A stretch of DNA of 64,000 bases from Pseudomonas sp. MWU15-20650 (GCF_023242475.1 NZ_JALJFG010000005.1:62001-126000), one strand, 5' to 3'; positions 27,673 through 37,415 are shown, counted from the first letter of the stretch. The notes: generated from the sequence alone by a model not told the origin. Translations and numbers: made by a program.

Positions 27673-28923
27673 ATGCAACGCTACTCGGGCTTCGGCCTCT
27701 TCAAGCACTCACTCAGCCATCACGAAAACTGGCAGAAGATGTGGCGCACGCCCACCCCTAAAAAGGTGTACGACGTGGTCATCGTCGGCGGCGGCGGGCA
27801 TGGCCTGGCGACGGCCTACTACCTGGCCAAAGAGCACGGCATCACCAATGTGGCCGTGGTCGAGAAGGGGTGGTTGGGTGGTGGTAACACCGCGCGCAAC
27901 ACCACCATCGTGCGTTCCAACTACCTGTGGGACGAGTCGGCGCACTTGTATGAACACGCGATGAAACTCTGGGAAGGCTTGTCCCAGGACCTGAACTACA
28001 ACGTGATGTTCTCCCAGCGTGGCGTCTACAACCTGTGCCACACCTTGCAGGACATCCGTGACTCCGAGCGCCGCGTCAGCGCCAACCGCCTCAACGGCGT
28101 GGACGGCGAACTGCTCAACGCCAAGCAAGTGGCCGACGAGATCCCGTACCTGGATTGCTCGAAAAACACCCGCTACCCGGTGCTCGGCGCCACCGTGCAA
28201 CGGCGCGGTGGCGTGGCCCGTCACGACGCCGTGGCCTGGGGCTTTGCCCGTGCCGCCGACGCCTTGGGCGTAGACCTGATCCAGCAAACCGAGGTCATTG
28301 GTTTCCGTAAGGAAAACGGCGTGTGCATCGGTGTGGAAACCAACAAAGGCTTTATCGGCGCCAAGCGCGTCGGTGTGGTCACCGCCGGTAACTCCGGGCA
28401 CATGGCTTCGCTGGCGGGCTTTCGCCTGCCGATCGAATCCCACCCGTTGCAGGCGTTGGTTTCGGAACCGATCAAGCCGATTATCGACAGCGTGATCATG
28501 TCCAACGCCGTGCACGGCTACATCAGCCAGTCAGACAAGGGCGACCTGGTGATCGGCGCTGGTATCGACGGCTATAACGGCTATGGCCAGCGTGGCTCGT
28601 ACCCAGTGATCGAACACACCATCCAGGCCATCGTCGAGATGTTCCCGGTGCTGTCGCGCGTACGCATGAACCGCCAGTGGGGCGGCATCGTCGACACCAC
28701 GCCGGACGCTTGCCCGATCATTTCCAAGACGCCGGTACCGAACATGTTCTTCAACTGCGGTTGGGGTACCGGTGGCTTCAAGGCCACACCGGGCTCAGGC
28801 AACGTGTTTGCTGCCAGCCTGGCCAAGGGTGAAATGCACCCGTTGGCGGCACCTTTCTCCATCGACCGTTTCCACAACGGTGCGCTGATCGACGAACACG
28901 GCGCTGCGGCCGTCGCCCACTAA
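27673..28923 (+). CDS. soxB: Sarcosine oxidase beta subunit
   Basis: 416-residue FAD subunit of heterotetrameric sarcosine oxidase, which oxidises sarcosine to glycine and passes the methyl group to THF or releases formaldehyde. The FAD-binding motif is [20 protein letters not shown], followed by [37 protein letters not shown] contains the expected flavin-contact region. Of two in-frame ATGs, 27673 has GGAG eight bases upstream, whereas 27667 would be too near. It lies 22 bases after glyA. Confidence 0.94.
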   Translation: MQRYSGFGLFKHSLSHHENWQKMWRTPTPKKVYDVVIVGGGGHGLATAYYLAKEHGITNVAVVEKGWLGGGNTARNTTIVRSNYLWDESAHLYEHAMKLWEGLSQDLNYNVMFSQRGVYNLCHTLQDIRDSERRVSANRLNGVDGELLNAKQVADEIPYLDCSKNTRYPVLGATVQRRGGVARHDAVAWGFARAADALGVDLIQQTEVIGFRKENGVCIGVETNKGFIGAKRVGVVTAGNSGHMASLAGFRLPIESHPLQALVSEPIKPIIDSVIMSNAVHGYISQSDKGDLVIGAGIDGYNGYGQRGSYPVIEHTIQAIVEMFPVLSRVRMNRQWGGIVDTTPDACPIISKTPVPNMFFNCGWGTGGFKATPGSGNVFAASLAKGEMHPLAAPFSIDRFHNGALIDEHGAAAVAH

Positions 28924-28938
28924 CAGGAGAAATTCCCT

Positions 28939-29241
28939 ATGTTGCATATCTTCTGTCCTCACTGTGGCGAACTGCGCTCCGAAGAGGAATTCCACGCGTC
29001 CGGCCAAGCGCACATCCCGCGCCCGCTGGACCCGAATGCCTGCACCGATGAAGAGTGGGGCGACTACATGTTCTTTCGCGATAACCCCCGTGGCCTGCAC
29101 CACGAGTTGTGGATTCACGCCGCCGGTTGCCGCCAGTATTTCAACGCCACCCGCGACACCGTGACCTACGAAATTTTTGAAACCTACAAGATCGGTGAGA
29201 AACCGCAATTCACCGCCAAGGCCTCTGGAGAGAAGGTATGA
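28939..29241 (+). CDS. soxD: Sarcosine oxidase delta subunit
   Basis: 100-residue zinc-binding subunit. The N-terminus shows FCPHCGELRSEEEFHASG, supplying two zinc cysteines, and GLHHELWIH supplies candidate histidines. Length is normal. AGGAGA precedes the ATG. The TGA overlaps the soxA ATG (ATGA), so the two are translationally coupled. Confidence 0.93.
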   Translation: MLHIFCPHCGELRSEEEFHASGQAHIPRPLDPNACTDEEWGDYMFFRDNPRGLHHELWIHAAGCRQYFNATRDTVTYEIFETYKIGEKPQFTAKASGEKV

Positions 29242-32200
29242 GCCAGATCAATCGCCTGTCCAACGGTGGCCGGATCGACCGTAATAAAGTCCTGACCTTC
29301 AGCTTCAACGGCCAGAGCTACAAAGGCTTCGAAGGCGACACCCTGGCGGCCGCCTTGCTGGCCAACGGCGTTGACATCATCGGTCGCAGCTTCAAGTACT
29401 CGCGCCCACGGGGCATCTTTGCCGCAGGCGCCGAAGAGCCGAACGCGGTGTTGCAGATCGGCGCCACCGAAGCCACCCAGATTCCCAACGTGCGTGCCAC
29501 GCAACAGGCGCTGTACCAGGGCCTCGTCGCCACCAGCACCAACGGCTGGCCGAACGTCAACAACGACGTGATGGGTATTCTCGGCAAGGTCGGCGGCAAG
29601 CTGATGCCGCCGGGTTTCTACTACAAAACCTTCATGTACCCGCAGTCGTTCTGGATGACCTACGAGAAGTACATCCGCAAGGCGGCCGGCCTGGGTCGCT
29701 CGCCGACCGAGAACGACCCGGACACCTACGACAACTTCAACCGTCACTGCGACGTGCTGGTGGTGGGCGCGGGCCCTGCCGGCCTCGCTGCAGCATTGGC
29801 CGCCGCCCGCAGTGGCGCTCGCGTGATCATCGCCGATGAGCAGGAAGAGTTCGGCGGTTCGCTGCTCGACTCCCGCGAAAGCCTCGACGGCAAGCCGGCC
29901 ACAGAGTGGGTCGCCAGCGTCATCGCCGAATTGAAAGCCTTGCCGGACGTGGTGCTGTTGCCCCGCGCCACCGTCAACGGTTATCACGACCACAACTTCC
30001 TGACCATTCACGAACGCCTCACCGACCACCTCGGTGATCGTGCGCCGATTGGCGTTGTGCGCCAGCGTATCCACCGTGTCCGCGCCAAGCGCGTAGTGCT
30101 GGCAACGGGTGCCTGTGAGCGTCCGCTGGTGTATGGCAACAACGACGTGCCGGGCAACATGCTGGCCGGTGCGGTCTCTACCTACGTACGCCGTTACGGC
30201 GTGGCGCCGGGTAAAAAGCTGGTGCTGTCGACCAACAACGACCACGCCTACCGCGTTGCCCTGGACTGGCTGGATGCCGGCCTGCAAGTGGTGGCCGTGG
30301 CCGATGTACGCCATAACCCACGCGGCGCGCTGGTAGAAGAGGCCCGCGCCAAAGGCATTCGGATCCTCACCGGCAGTGCCGTGATCGAAGCCCGTGGCAG
30401 CAAGCACGTGACCGGCGCCCGCGTCGCCGCGATTGATGTGAAGGCCCATAAGGTCACCAGCCCCGGCGAGTGGCTGGACTGTGACCTGGTGGCCAGCTCC
30501 GGTGGCTACAGCCCGGTGGTTCACTTGGCTTCGCACCTGGGCGGCAAGCCGACCTGGCGTGAAGACATCCTCGGTTTTGTACCGGGTGAAGCCCCGCAGA
30601 AACGCGTGTGCGTCGGTGGCATCAACGGCGTCTACGGTCTTGGCGATTCCCTGGCCGATGGCTTTGAAGGCGGCGTGCGCGCGGCCAGCGAAGCCGGTTT
30701 TGCGCCAGTGGAAGGCACCCTGCCAAAGGCCCTGAGCCGCTTGGAAGAGCCCACCCTGGCGCTGTTCCAAGTGCCTCACGAAAAAGCCACTGCACGGGCG
30801 CCGAAGCAATTTGTCGACCTGCAGAACGACGTCACCGCCGCTGCCATCGAACTGGCGACCCGCGAAGGCTTCGAGTCGGTCGAGCACGTCAAACGCTACA
30901 CCGCGCTGGGCTTCGGCACCGACCAGGGCAAGCTGGGTAACGTCAACGGCCTGGCCATCGCTGCGCGTTCGCTGAACGTGACCATCCCGCAGATGGGCAC
31001 CACGATGTTCCGTCCCAACTACACGCCGGTGACCTTCGGCGCGGTAGCGGGCCGTCACTGCGGGCACATCTTCGAGCCGGTTCGCTACACCGCGCTGCAA
31101 GCCTGGCACGTGAAAAACGGCGCCGAGTTCGAAGACGTCGGCCAATGGAAACGCCCGTGGTACTTCCCTCGTAACGGTGAAGACCTGCATGCCGCGGTAA
31201 AACGCGAATGCCTGGCCGTGCGCGACAGCGTCGGCCTGCTGGACGCGTCCACCCTCGGCAAGATCGACATCCAGGGCCCGGATGCCCGCGAGTTCCTCAA
31301 CCGTATCTACAGCAACGCCTGGACCAAGCTCGACGTGGGCAAGGCCCGCTACGGCCTGATGTGCAAGGAAGACGGGATGGTCTTCGACGACGGCGTCACC
31401 GCCTGCCTGGCCGATAACCACTTCCTGATGACCACCACCACCGGCGGCGCCGCCCGCGTATTGCAGTGGCTGGAAATCTACCAACAGACCGAATGGCCGG
31501 ACCTCAAGGTGTACTTCACCTCGGTCACCGACCATTGGGCGACCATGACCCTGTCCGGCCCCAACAGCCGCAAGCTGCTGGCAGAAGTCACCGACATCGA
31601 CCTGGACAAGGACGGCTTCCCGTTCATGACCTGGAAAGAAGGTTTGGTCGGCGGCGTACCGGCGCGGGTGTTCCGTATCTCGTTTACCGGTGAGCTGTCG
31701 TACGAAGTCAACGTGCAAGCCGACTACGCCATGGGCGTACTGGAAAAAATCGTCGAGGCCGGCAAAAAGTACAACCTGACCCCGTACGGCACCGAGACCA
31801 TGCACGTGCTGCGCGCCGAGAAGGGCTTCATCATCGTCGGCCAAGACACCGACGGCTCGATGACCCCGGACGACCTGAACATGGGCTGGTGCGTGGGCCG
31901 TACCAAACCGTTCTCGTGGATCGGCTGGCGCGGGATGAACCGTGAAGACTGCGTGCGCGAAGAGCGCAAGCAACTGGTGGGCTTGAAGCCGATCGACCCG
32001 ACCGTGTGGCTGCCGGAAGGCGCGCAATTGGTGTTCGATCCGAAGCAGACGATCCCGATGAAGATGGTCGGACACGTCACCTCAAGCTATGCGCACAACT
32101 CCCTGGGCTATTCGTTTGCCATGGGCGTGGTGAAGGGCGGCTTGAAGCGCCTCGGCGAGCGGGTATTCTCACCGCAGGCCGATGGCAGCGTGATCGAAGC

Positions 32201-32255
32201 GGAGATTGTGTCTTCGGTGTTCTTTGACCCGAAAGGCGATCGCCAGAACATCTGA
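29238..32255 (+). CDS. soxA: Sarcosine oxidase alpha subunit
   Basis: 1005-residue large subunit. The N-terminal ~100 residues are a ferredoxin-like domain without cluster (FSFNGQSYKGFEGDTLAAAL). Then comes an NAD/FAD-binding region (VLVVGAGPAGLAAALAAARS, about 172-191; LATGACERPLVYGNND) and a C-terminal aminomethyltransferase/GcvT-like folate domain (from about 610; DASTLGKIDIQGPDAREFLN, TLSGPNSRKLL, SFTGELSYEVNV). The folate domain makes 5,10-methylene-THF for glyA. A very long antisense frame exists but is a high-GC shadow. A REP doublet separates it from soxG. Confidence 0.95.
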   Translation: MSQINRLSNGGRIDRNKVLTFSFNGQSYKGFEGDTLAAALLANGVDIIGRSFKYSRPRGIFAAGAEEPNAVLQIGATEATQIPNVRATQQALYQGLVATSTNGWPNVNNDVMGILGKVGGKLMPPGFYYKTFMYPQSFWMTYEKYIRKAAGLGRSPTENDPDTYDNFNRHCDVLVVGAGPAGLAAALAAARSGARVIIADEQEEFGGSLLDSRESLDGKPATEWVASVIAELKALPDVVLLPRATVNGYHDHNFLTIHERLTDHLGDRAPIGVVRQRIHRVRAKRVVLATGACERPLVYGNNDVPGNMLAGAVSTYVRRYGVAPGKKLVLSTNNDHAYRVALDWLDAGLQVVAVADVRHNPRGALVEEARAKGIRILTGSAVIEARGSKHVTGARVAAIDVKAHKVTSPGEWLDCDLVASSGGYSPVVHLASHLGGKPTWREDILGFVPGEAPQKRVCVGGINGVYGLGDSLADGFEGGVRAASEAGFAPVEGTLPKALSRLEEPTLALFQVPHEKATARAPKQFVDLQNDVTAAAIELATREGFESVEHVKRYTALGFGTDQGKLGNVNGLAIAARSLNVTIPQMGTTMFRPNYTPVTFGAVAGRHCGHIFEPVRYTALQAWHVKNGAEFEDVGQWKRPWYFPRNGEDLHAAVKRECLAVRDSVGLLDASTLGKIDIQGPDAREFLNRIYSNAWTKLDVGKARYGLMCKEDGMVFDDGVTACLADNHFLMTTTTGGAARVLQWLEIYQQTEWPDLKVYFTSVTDHWATMTLSGPNSRKLLAEVTDIDLDKDGFPFMTWKEGLVGGVPARVFRISFTGELSYEVNVQADYAMGVLEKIVEAGKKYNLTPYGTETMHVLRAEKGFIIVGQDTDGSMTPDDLNMGWCVGRTKPFSWIGWRGMNREDCVREERKQLVGLKPIDPTVWLPEGAQLVFDPKQTIPMKMVGHVTSSYAHNSLGYSFAMGVVKGGLKRLGERVFSPQADGSVIEAEIVSSVFFDPKGDRQNI

Positions 32256-32271
32256 TAGACCGAGTCGCTCC

Positions 32272-32338
32272 CATCGGGAGCAAGCCCCCTCCCACAGGGG
32301 AATGCATTCCAAATGTGGGAGGGGGCTTGCCCCCGATG
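32272..32338. repeat. REP doublet (REPIN) between soxA and soxG
   Basis: Short-loop pair CATCGGGAGCAAGCCCCCTC and GTGGGAGGGGGCTTGCCCCC in the 122-base gap inside the sox operon. It should form a stable hairpin in the mRNA. Confidence 0.9.
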
Positions 32339-32377
32339 AGGGCAGAACAGTCACCACAGAATTCAGACAGGTGCTTT

Positions 32378-33010
32378 ATGACAGCCGCCAATGTTTACCA
32401 ACAACGCCCCACCACCGGTGCCAAGGCCGAGTCGTCGCTACACCATGCCGACCTCGCCAGCCTGGTGGGCAAGGGCCGCAAGAACGCCGGTGTGACCGTG
32501 CGTGAAAAGAAACTCCTCGGCCACCTGACCATTCGTGGCGATGGCCACGATGCCGCATTCGCCGCCGGCGTGCACAAGGCCCTGGGCATTGAATTGCCTG
32601 GCGCCCTGAGCGTGATCGTCAAAGGCGAAACCAGCCTGCAATGGCTCGGCCCGGACGAGTGGCTGCTCATCGTCCCAAGCGGTGAAGAGTTCGCTGCCGA
32701 ACAGAATCTGCGCGCGGCCCTGGGTGACTTGCATATCCAGATCGTCAACGTCAGCGGCGGCCAGCAAATCCTCGAACTGAGCGGCCCGAATGTGCGCGAT
32801 GTGCTGATGAAGTCCACTAGCTACGACGTCCACCCCAACAACTTCCCGGTGGGCAAGGCGGTGGGCACGGTGTTCGCCAAGTCGCAACTGGTGATCCGTC
32901 ATACGGCTGAAGACACCTGGGAGCTGCTGATTCGTCGCAGCTTCTCGGATTACTGGTGGCTGTGGTTGCAGGATGCCTCGGCCGAATTCGGTCTGAGCGT
33001 CCAAGCCTGA
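32378..33010 (+). CDS. soxG: Sarcosine oxidase gamma subunit
   Basis: 210 residues. The C-terminal ~150 residues resemble the GcvT-like fold of SoxG (SLQWLGPDEWLLIVP; VSGGQQILELSGPNVRDVLMK; WELLIRRSFSDYWWLWL). ATG at 32378 with AGGTG upstream. A longer frame from 32315 translates REP sequence and is rejected. It completes the soxBDAG set, followed after 10 bases by purU. Confidence 0.92.
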   Translation: MTAANVYQQRPTTGAKAESSLHHADLASLVGKGRKNAGVTVREKKLLGHLTIRGDGHDAAFAAGVHKALGIELPGALSVIVKGETSLQWLGPDEWLLIVPSGEEFAAEQNLRAALGDLHIQIVNVSGGQQILELSGPNVRDVLMKSTSYDVHPNNFPVGKAVGTVFAKSQLVIRHTAEDTWELLIRRSFSDYWWLWLQDASAEFGLSVQA

Positions 33011-33020
33011 GGAACGACCC

Positions 33021-33878
33021 ATGAGCCGCGCACCCGATACATGGATTTTGACCGCCGACTGCCCCAGCGTGCTCGGCACGGTGGACGCGGTCACTCGCTA
33101 TCTGTTCGAGCAGGGCTGCTACGTCACCGAGCATCACTCGTTCGATGATCGCCTCTCGGGCCGTTTTTTTATCCGCGTGGAATTCCGCCAGCCGGAAGGT
33201 TTTGATGAGCAGGCTTTTCGCGATGGCCTGGCCACCCGCGGCGAAGCCTTTGGCATGATCTTCGAGCTGACGGCGCCGAACTATCGGCCAAAAGTGGTGA
33301 TCATGGTCTCCAAGGCCGATCACTGCCTCAACGACCTGCTGTACCGCCAGCGTATCGGGCAACTGTCGATGGATGTGGTCGCGGTGGTGTCCAACCACCC
33401 CGACCTCAAGCCGTTGGCCGACTGGCACCAGATTCCCTACTACCATTTCCCCCTTGACCCTAACGACAAGCCCTCCCAGGAGCGTCAGGTGTGGCAAGTG
33501 GTGGAAGACACCGGCGCCGAACTGGTGATTCTTGCGCGCTATATGCAAGTGCTGTCGCCGGAGCTGTGCCGCAAGCTCGATGGTAAAGCCATCAATATCC
33601 ACCACTCGTTGCTGCCGGGGTTCAAGGGCGCCAAGCCGTATCACCAAGCGTACAACAAGGGTGTGAAGCTGGTGGGCGCCACGGCGCATTACATCAACAA
33701 CGATCTGGACGAAGGCCCGATCATTGCCCAGGGGGTGGAAGTGGTGGATCACAGCCACTACCCGGAAGACCTGATTGCCAAGGGGCGGGATATCGAAGGG
33801 CTCACATTGGCGCGGGCGGTGGGGTATCACATCGAAAGACGTGTGTTCTTGAACGCTAACAGGACGGTCGTTCTTTAG
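33021..33878 (+). CDS. purU: Formyltetrahydrofolate deformylase
   Basis: 285 residues: an N-terminal ACT domain (about 5-85; LTADCPSVLGTVDAVTRYLF) and a C-terminal formyltransferase fold (NIHHSLLPGFKGAKPYHQAY; VGATAHYINNDLDEGPII). Hydrolyses 10-formyl-THF to formate and THF, which keeps THF free while sarcosine oxidation loads the folate pool. GAGGA precedes the ATG. This is the sox-linked purU copy. Confidence 0.94.
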   Translation: MSRAPDTWILTADCPSVLGTVDAVTRYLFEQGCYVTEHHSFDDRLSGRFFIRVEFRQPEGFDEQAFRDGLATRGEAFGMIFELTAPNYRPKVVIMVSKADHCLNDLLYRQRIGQLSMDVVAVVSNHPDLKPLADWHQIPYYHFPLDPNDKPSQERQVWQVVEDTGAELVILARYMQVLSPELCRKLDGKAINIHHSLLPGFKGAKPYHQAYNKGVKLVGATAHYINNDLDEGPIIAQGVEVVDHSHYPEDLIAKGRDIEGLTLARAVGYHIERRVFLNANRTVVL

Positions 33879-33880
33879 TG

Positions 33881-33956
33881 GCAAGTTGCAAGCTTCAAGC
33901 CGCAAGACAAAGCGGTACTGCACACTTCTTGCGGCTTGTAGCTTGCCGCTTGAAGC
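33881..33956. repeat. Intergenic inverted repeat of the GCAAGCTTCAAGC type
   Basis: GCAAGTTGCAAGCTTCAAGC plus CGCAAGA faces TCTTGCGGCTTGTAGCTTGC, followed by a further GCTTGAAGC. It belongs to a repeat class common between Pseudomonas genes and distinct from the GGGAGGGGG REPs. It lies between purU and fdhA. Confidence 0.75.
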
Positions 33957-33999
33957 TCATTCCACTCTCTCAACAACGATAAATATAGAGGTGACTGAC

Positions 34000-35199
34000 A
34001 TGTCTGATAATCGTGGTGTCGTGTATCTCGGCAACGGCAAGGTCGAAGTACAGAAAATCGACTATCCCAAAATGCAGGACCCCCGTGGCAGGAAGATTGA
34101 GCACGGCGTCATCCTGCGCGTGGTCTCCACCAACATCTGCGGCTCCGACCAACATATGGTACGCGGCCGCACCACTGCCCAGACCGGCCTGGTGCTCGGT
34201 CATGAAATTACCGGCGAAGTGATCGAGAAGGGCAGCGACGTCGAGAACCTGAAGCTTGGCGACCTGGTCTCCGTGCCCTTCAACGTTGCCTGCGGCCGCT
34301 GCCGCTCGTGCAAAGAACAACATACCGGCGTGTGCCTGACCGTCAACCCGGCCCGTGCCGGTGGCGCTTACGGCTATGTCGATATGGGCGACTGGACCGG
34401 CGGCCAGGCCGAGTACGTGCTGGTGCCATACGCCGACTTCAACCTGCTCAAACTGCCGGACCGCGACAAAGCCATGGAGAAAATCCGTGACCTGACGTGC
34501 CTCTCCGACATCCTGCCGACCGGTTACCACGGGGCTGTGACGGCCGGCGTTGGCCCTGGCAGCACCGTGTATATCGCCGGTGCGGGCCCTGTCGGCCTGG
34601 CGGCGGCTGCGTCGGCACGTTTGCTCGGCGCGGCGGTAGTGATCATTGGCGACGTCAACCCGATCCGCCTGGCCCATGCCAAGGCCCAGGGTTTTGAAGT
34701 CGTCGACCTGTCCACCGACACCCCTCTGCACGAACAGATTGCCGCGTTGCTCGGCGAGCCCGAAGTGGACTGCGCCGTTGACTGCGTGGGCTTCGAAGCA
34801 CGCGGCCACGGTCACGACGGCGTCAAGGCCGAAGCCCCGGCGACGGTGCTCAACTCGTTGATGGGCGTGGTGCGCGTGGCCGGCAAGATCGGTATTCCGG
34901 GCCTGTACGTCACCGAAGATCCAGGCGCTGTCGATGCCGCTGCCAAAATGGGCAGCCTGAGCATCCGCTTTGGCCTGGGCTGGGCCAAATCCCACAGCTT
35001 CCACACTGGGCAAACGCCGGTGATGAAATACAACCGCCAATTGATGCAGGCGATCATGTGGGACCGTATCAACATTGCTGAAATTGTTGGCGTGCAGGTC
35101 ATCAGCCTGGATGATGCGCCACGTGGGTACGGTGAGTTCGATGCGGGTGTGCCGAAGAAGTTTGTGATTGACCCGCATAAGTTGTTCAGCGCGGCGTAA
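34000..35199 (+). CDS. fdhA: Glutathione-independent formaldehyde dehydrogenase
   Basis: 399-residue zinc-containing medium-chain dehydrogenase that oxidises formaldehyde to formate with NAD. Catalytic zinc residues lie in TNICGSDQHMV and VLGHEITGEV. The structural zinc site is in CGRCRSCKEQHTGVC, and the nucleotide-binding motif is VYIAGAGPVGLAAAA. Detoxifies formaldehyde from the GbcAB, DgcAB and Sox steps. ATG 34000 has GAGGTG upstream. A strong terminator follows, ending the catabolic operon. Confidence 0.95.
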   Translation: MSDNRGVVYLGNGKVEVQKIDYPKMQDPRGRKIEHGVILRVVSTNICGSDQHMVRGRTTAQTGLVLGHEITGEVIEKGSDVENLKLGDLVSVPFNVACGRCRSCKEQHTGVCLTVNPARAGGAYGYVDMGDWTGGQAEYVLVPYADFNLLKLPDRDKAMEKIRDLTCLSDILPTGYHGAVTAGVGPGSTVYIAGAGPVGLAAAASARLLGAAVVIIGDVNPIRLAHAKAQGFEVVDLSTDTPLHEQIAALLGEPEVDCAVDCVGFEARGHGHDGVKAEAPATVLNSLMGVVRVAGKIGIPGLYVTEDPGAVDAAAKMGSLSIRFGLGWAKSHSFHTGQTPVMKYNRQLMQAIMWDRINIAEIVGVQVISLDDAPRGYGEFDAGVPKKFVIDPHKLFSAA

Positions 35200-35213
35200 A
35201 AGCGCAGGGCAAT

Positions 35214-35271
35214 AAAAAGGGCGACCTGTGCAGGCTGTGTGAAAACACAGCCTGTTGAAGTCGCCCTTTTT
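35214..35271 (+). terminator. Strong Rho-independent terminator after fdhA
   Basis: AAAAAGGGCGAC / GTCGCCCTTTTT outer stem and AGGCTGTGT / ACACAGCCT inner stem with a GAAA loop, ending in T5 after the GC stem. Ends the glyA-sox-purU-fdhA transcript. Confidence 0.85.
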
Positions 35272-35304
35272 GCCTTGATCAAGCCACTCAGGCGCAGAAG
35301 ATCA

Positions 35305-35397
35305 AATGTGGGAGGGGGCTTGCTCCCGATGGCGGTAGGTCGGTCACAACAGTACTGACTGAACCACTGCTATCGGGAGCAAGCCCCACTCCCACAG
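35305..35397. repeat. REP doublet (REPIN)
   Basis: Facing arms AATGTGGGAGGGGGCTTGCT and GGGAGCAAGCCCCACTCCCA between the fdhA terminator and the minus-strand RskA-like gene. Confidence 0.9.
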
Positions 35398-35418
35398 GCG
35401 TTTTGTGGTGTTTGCAGG

Positions 35419-35877
35419 TCAGCGGTTAGCCAATGCGCCTTGATAGACGGTCGGCCCGGTTGGCTGCTTGCTCAGCGAACCGCCCTTGGTTTCCGAACTC
35501 ACCATCAACTCCACCGGCTTGCTGATCGATTCCTGTTGGCGGGGGTTCAAGCCGATGATGCCTTTGCCGTCTTCCGGCAACAGGCCAAGGGAAACCGGCG
35601 TGCCGCCTTCGGGGATTGCCCAGAGTTCCAGGCTCTGGTCTGGCGCGGGCGCCGTGGCAGCGATCGGCTGCACTTCAAGGTAGTCCTTGTGGGCCATGAT
35701 CTGCGCGGCAGGCTGTTGCTCGGCGGTCACCAGTGTGGCCGCGGATTTGACGCTGTCGTGGGTGTAGAGGGCGCCGCCGATACCGGCAACTACCACGGCG
35801 CAGGCGCCGATGAACAGGCGAGGGCCGCTCCAGAATGAGGGTTTGTGCTCAATGACTTGGGGTTGGGTCGCGCTCAT
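35419..35877 (-). CDS. RskA-like C-terminal domain protein lacking the anti-sigma part
   Basis: 152 residues: a short cytoplasmic tail (1-~18), one membrane helix (about 20-40; LFIGACAVVVAGIGGALY) and a periplasmic anti-sigma-K (RskA C-terminal) domain with SLELWAIPEGGTPVSLGLLP and a C-terminal PTVYQGAL. It is paralogous to the domain of the neighbouring anti-sigma factor (LELWAIPTGGKPVSLGLLP) but has no sigma-binding N-terminus. It may compete for or modulate the same periplasmic signal. Third in the leftward sigma-anti-sigma group, 85 bases after the full-length gene. Confidence 0.8.
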   Translation of the reverse strand: MSATQPQVIEHKPSFWSGPRLFIGACAVVVAGIGGALYTHDSVKSAATLVTAEQQPAAQIMAHKDYLEVQPIAATAPAPDQSLELWAIPEGGTPVSLGLLPEDGKGIIGLNPRQQESISKPVELMVSSETKGGSLSKQPTGPTVYQGALANR

Positions 35878-35962
35878 GGGTCTCTTCCTGACAAATTTTG
35901 TAGTCAGTTCATGGACCTTGCCAAGGGCAATGGGTTCCTGGGCCCATCGCCAGTGAGCGTCG

Positions 35963-36640
35963 CTAAAGTGATGCCAATTGGCCTTGATACAGCACGGGCC
36001 CCGTAGGTTGGCCGGTTGGCGAACCCCCTTGGGGTTCCAGGCTGACGGCGAGGGTCAGCGGTGTGTTGAGCAAGGTTTGCTGAGCTTTACTCAACGAAAT
36101 TCGACCCTTGCCAGTGGTCGGTAGCAACCCCAGGGAAACGGGTTTTCCGCCGGTCGGAATGGCCCATAATTCCAAGGCACGCGTCGGCGCCACTGCTGCC
36201 AAGGCCAATGGCTCGACTTGCAGGTGATCAGCGAAGGCTTTGATCTGCAGCGCCGGTTGCTGGCTGGCGCTGACCAATGTGGCGTTGTATTCCACCCCGA
36301 TATCACGCTGGTACAGCACGCCGACAAACAACGCGACCACCACCGCACACGCGGCGGCCAACACTCGCACGTTCATCCAGAACGGTTTCTTCGCCGGCAC
36401 ATGCAGCACCTGCGGCTCGATCCGCGCCTTGATGCCTGCCCACACGGGCTCCGGCACTGGGCGTTCAGGCACGGTGCCGGTCAGGCTGGCGAGCGCATCT
36501 TGCCACTGGCCGAGTTCGGCACGTAGCGCGGCATCCTCCAGCAACAGGCTTTCAAAACGCCGACGGGCGGTAGCCGGCATCATCCCGATGGCATAGTCGG
36601 CGGCGAGGGCACGGCGCAGGGCGGTGGTTTGGTAATTCAT
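35963..36640 (-). CDS. RskA-type anti-sigma factor
   Basis: 225-residue inner-membrane protein. The N-terminal ~85 residues form the cytoplasmic sigma-binding domain (LAADYAIGMMPATARRRFESL). A membrane helix lies at about 91-111 (VRVLAAACAVVVALFVGVLY). The rest is a periplasmic RskA domain with ALELWAIPTGGKPVSLGLLP. No HxxxCxxC zinc motif is visible. The start overlaps the sigma gene stop by four bases (ATGA), which would keep sigma and anti-sigma in balance. Its inducing signal is unknown. Confidence 0.9.
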   Translation of the reverse strand: MNYQTTALRRALAADYAIGMMPATARRRFESLLLEDAALRAELGQWQDALASLTGTVPERPVPEPVWAGIKARIEPQVLHVPAKKPFWMNVRVLAAACAVVVALFVGVLYQRDIGVEYNATLVSASQQPALQIKAFADHLQVEPLALAAVAPTRALELWAIPTGGKPVSLGLLPTTGKGRISLSKAQQTLLNTPLTLAVSLEPQGGSPTGQPTGPVLYQGQLASL

Positions 36641-37263
36641 GATTCAAGGCACCTGCGCAGGCGCTCCATGCCCCGACGAATCCAGGATTTGACCGAGCCC
36701 AGGGGCGCGGCCAGGTGGTCGGCCAACTCCGAGCACGACAGGCCCTGGAAGTAAGCCACGGTGATCGATTGACGTTGCATGCCGTCGAGGGTATCCAGGC
36801 AGCGGTTGAGCGCTTGGGCTTCGCGCTCGCTGCCGAGTTGGTCATGGGCGCTGGGGCTGTCGTCGAGCAGGGCCTCTTGCTGGCCGTCGGCCAAGGGCTG
36901 TTCACGATGTTTGCGTAACTGGTCTATGGCCAGGTTGCGCGTGATGTTCACCATCCAGGTCATTGGCGCGGCCAGGTGCGCTTCGTAGCGCGATGCGTTG
37001 TACCAGATGCGTACAAAGGCTTCCTGGAGGACTTCTTCGGCCAAGTCCGCACGCCCCATGAATCGGTATGCAACACCGTGCAGCCGCGGTGAGACGCTGC
37101 GGTAGAGGGTTTCGAACGCCTGGCGGTTACCCAGGGCGCACTGGGCCAGCAAGGGCCGCAACGGGTCAGCATCGTGGATGGAAATAGGGCTTCTCCAAGC
37201 GCTCGGACGAGGGCGACGGGATTGCGCACGGTAGGCAGAGGGTAGACCAGCTTGGGCATTCAT
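36637..37263 (-). CDS. ECF sigma factor (SigK-like)
   Basis: RNA polymerase sigma factor with region 2 (RQAFETLYRSVSPRLHGVAY; DLAEEVLQEAFVRIW; MTWMVNITRNLAIDQLRKH) and region 4 (QRQSITVAYFQGLSCSELAD; LGSVKSWIRRGMERLRRCL). Paired with the RskA-type anti-sigma factor downstream. The start is uncertain: 37263 has GGAG nine bases upstream and gives 208 residues; ATGs at 37287 and 37326 are longer alternatives; the conserved part begins only near residue 30. Targets are unknown. Confidence 0.9.
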   Translation of the reverse strand: MNAQAGLPSAYRAQSRRPRPSAWRSPISIHDADPLRPLLAQCALGNRQAFETLYRSVSPRLHGVAYRFMGRADLAEEVLQEAFVRIWYNASRYEAHLAAPMTWMVNITRNLAIDQLRKHREQPLADGQQEALLDDSPSAHDQLGSEREAQALNRCLDTLDGMQRQSITVAYFQGLSCSELADHLAAPLGSVKSWIRRGMERLRRCLES

Positions 37264-37415
37264 TCCATCCAACTCCGGGCGGTGCATGGGAGAGATACGT
37301 TCGCGCAGGGCATTTGGATGCGGCATTATCTGAACTAATCTGTAGGTGGGAACATTCCTTAGGGACTGTCAGTCAAACGTCCGCTTTTAGCTCCTACATT
37401 TCAGAGGTTGTCTTG

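Noticed and set aside
29184..32075. 963-codon open frame antisense to soxA
   Set aside because: Same type of shadow; soxA is well supported and the antisense product has no recognisable domain.
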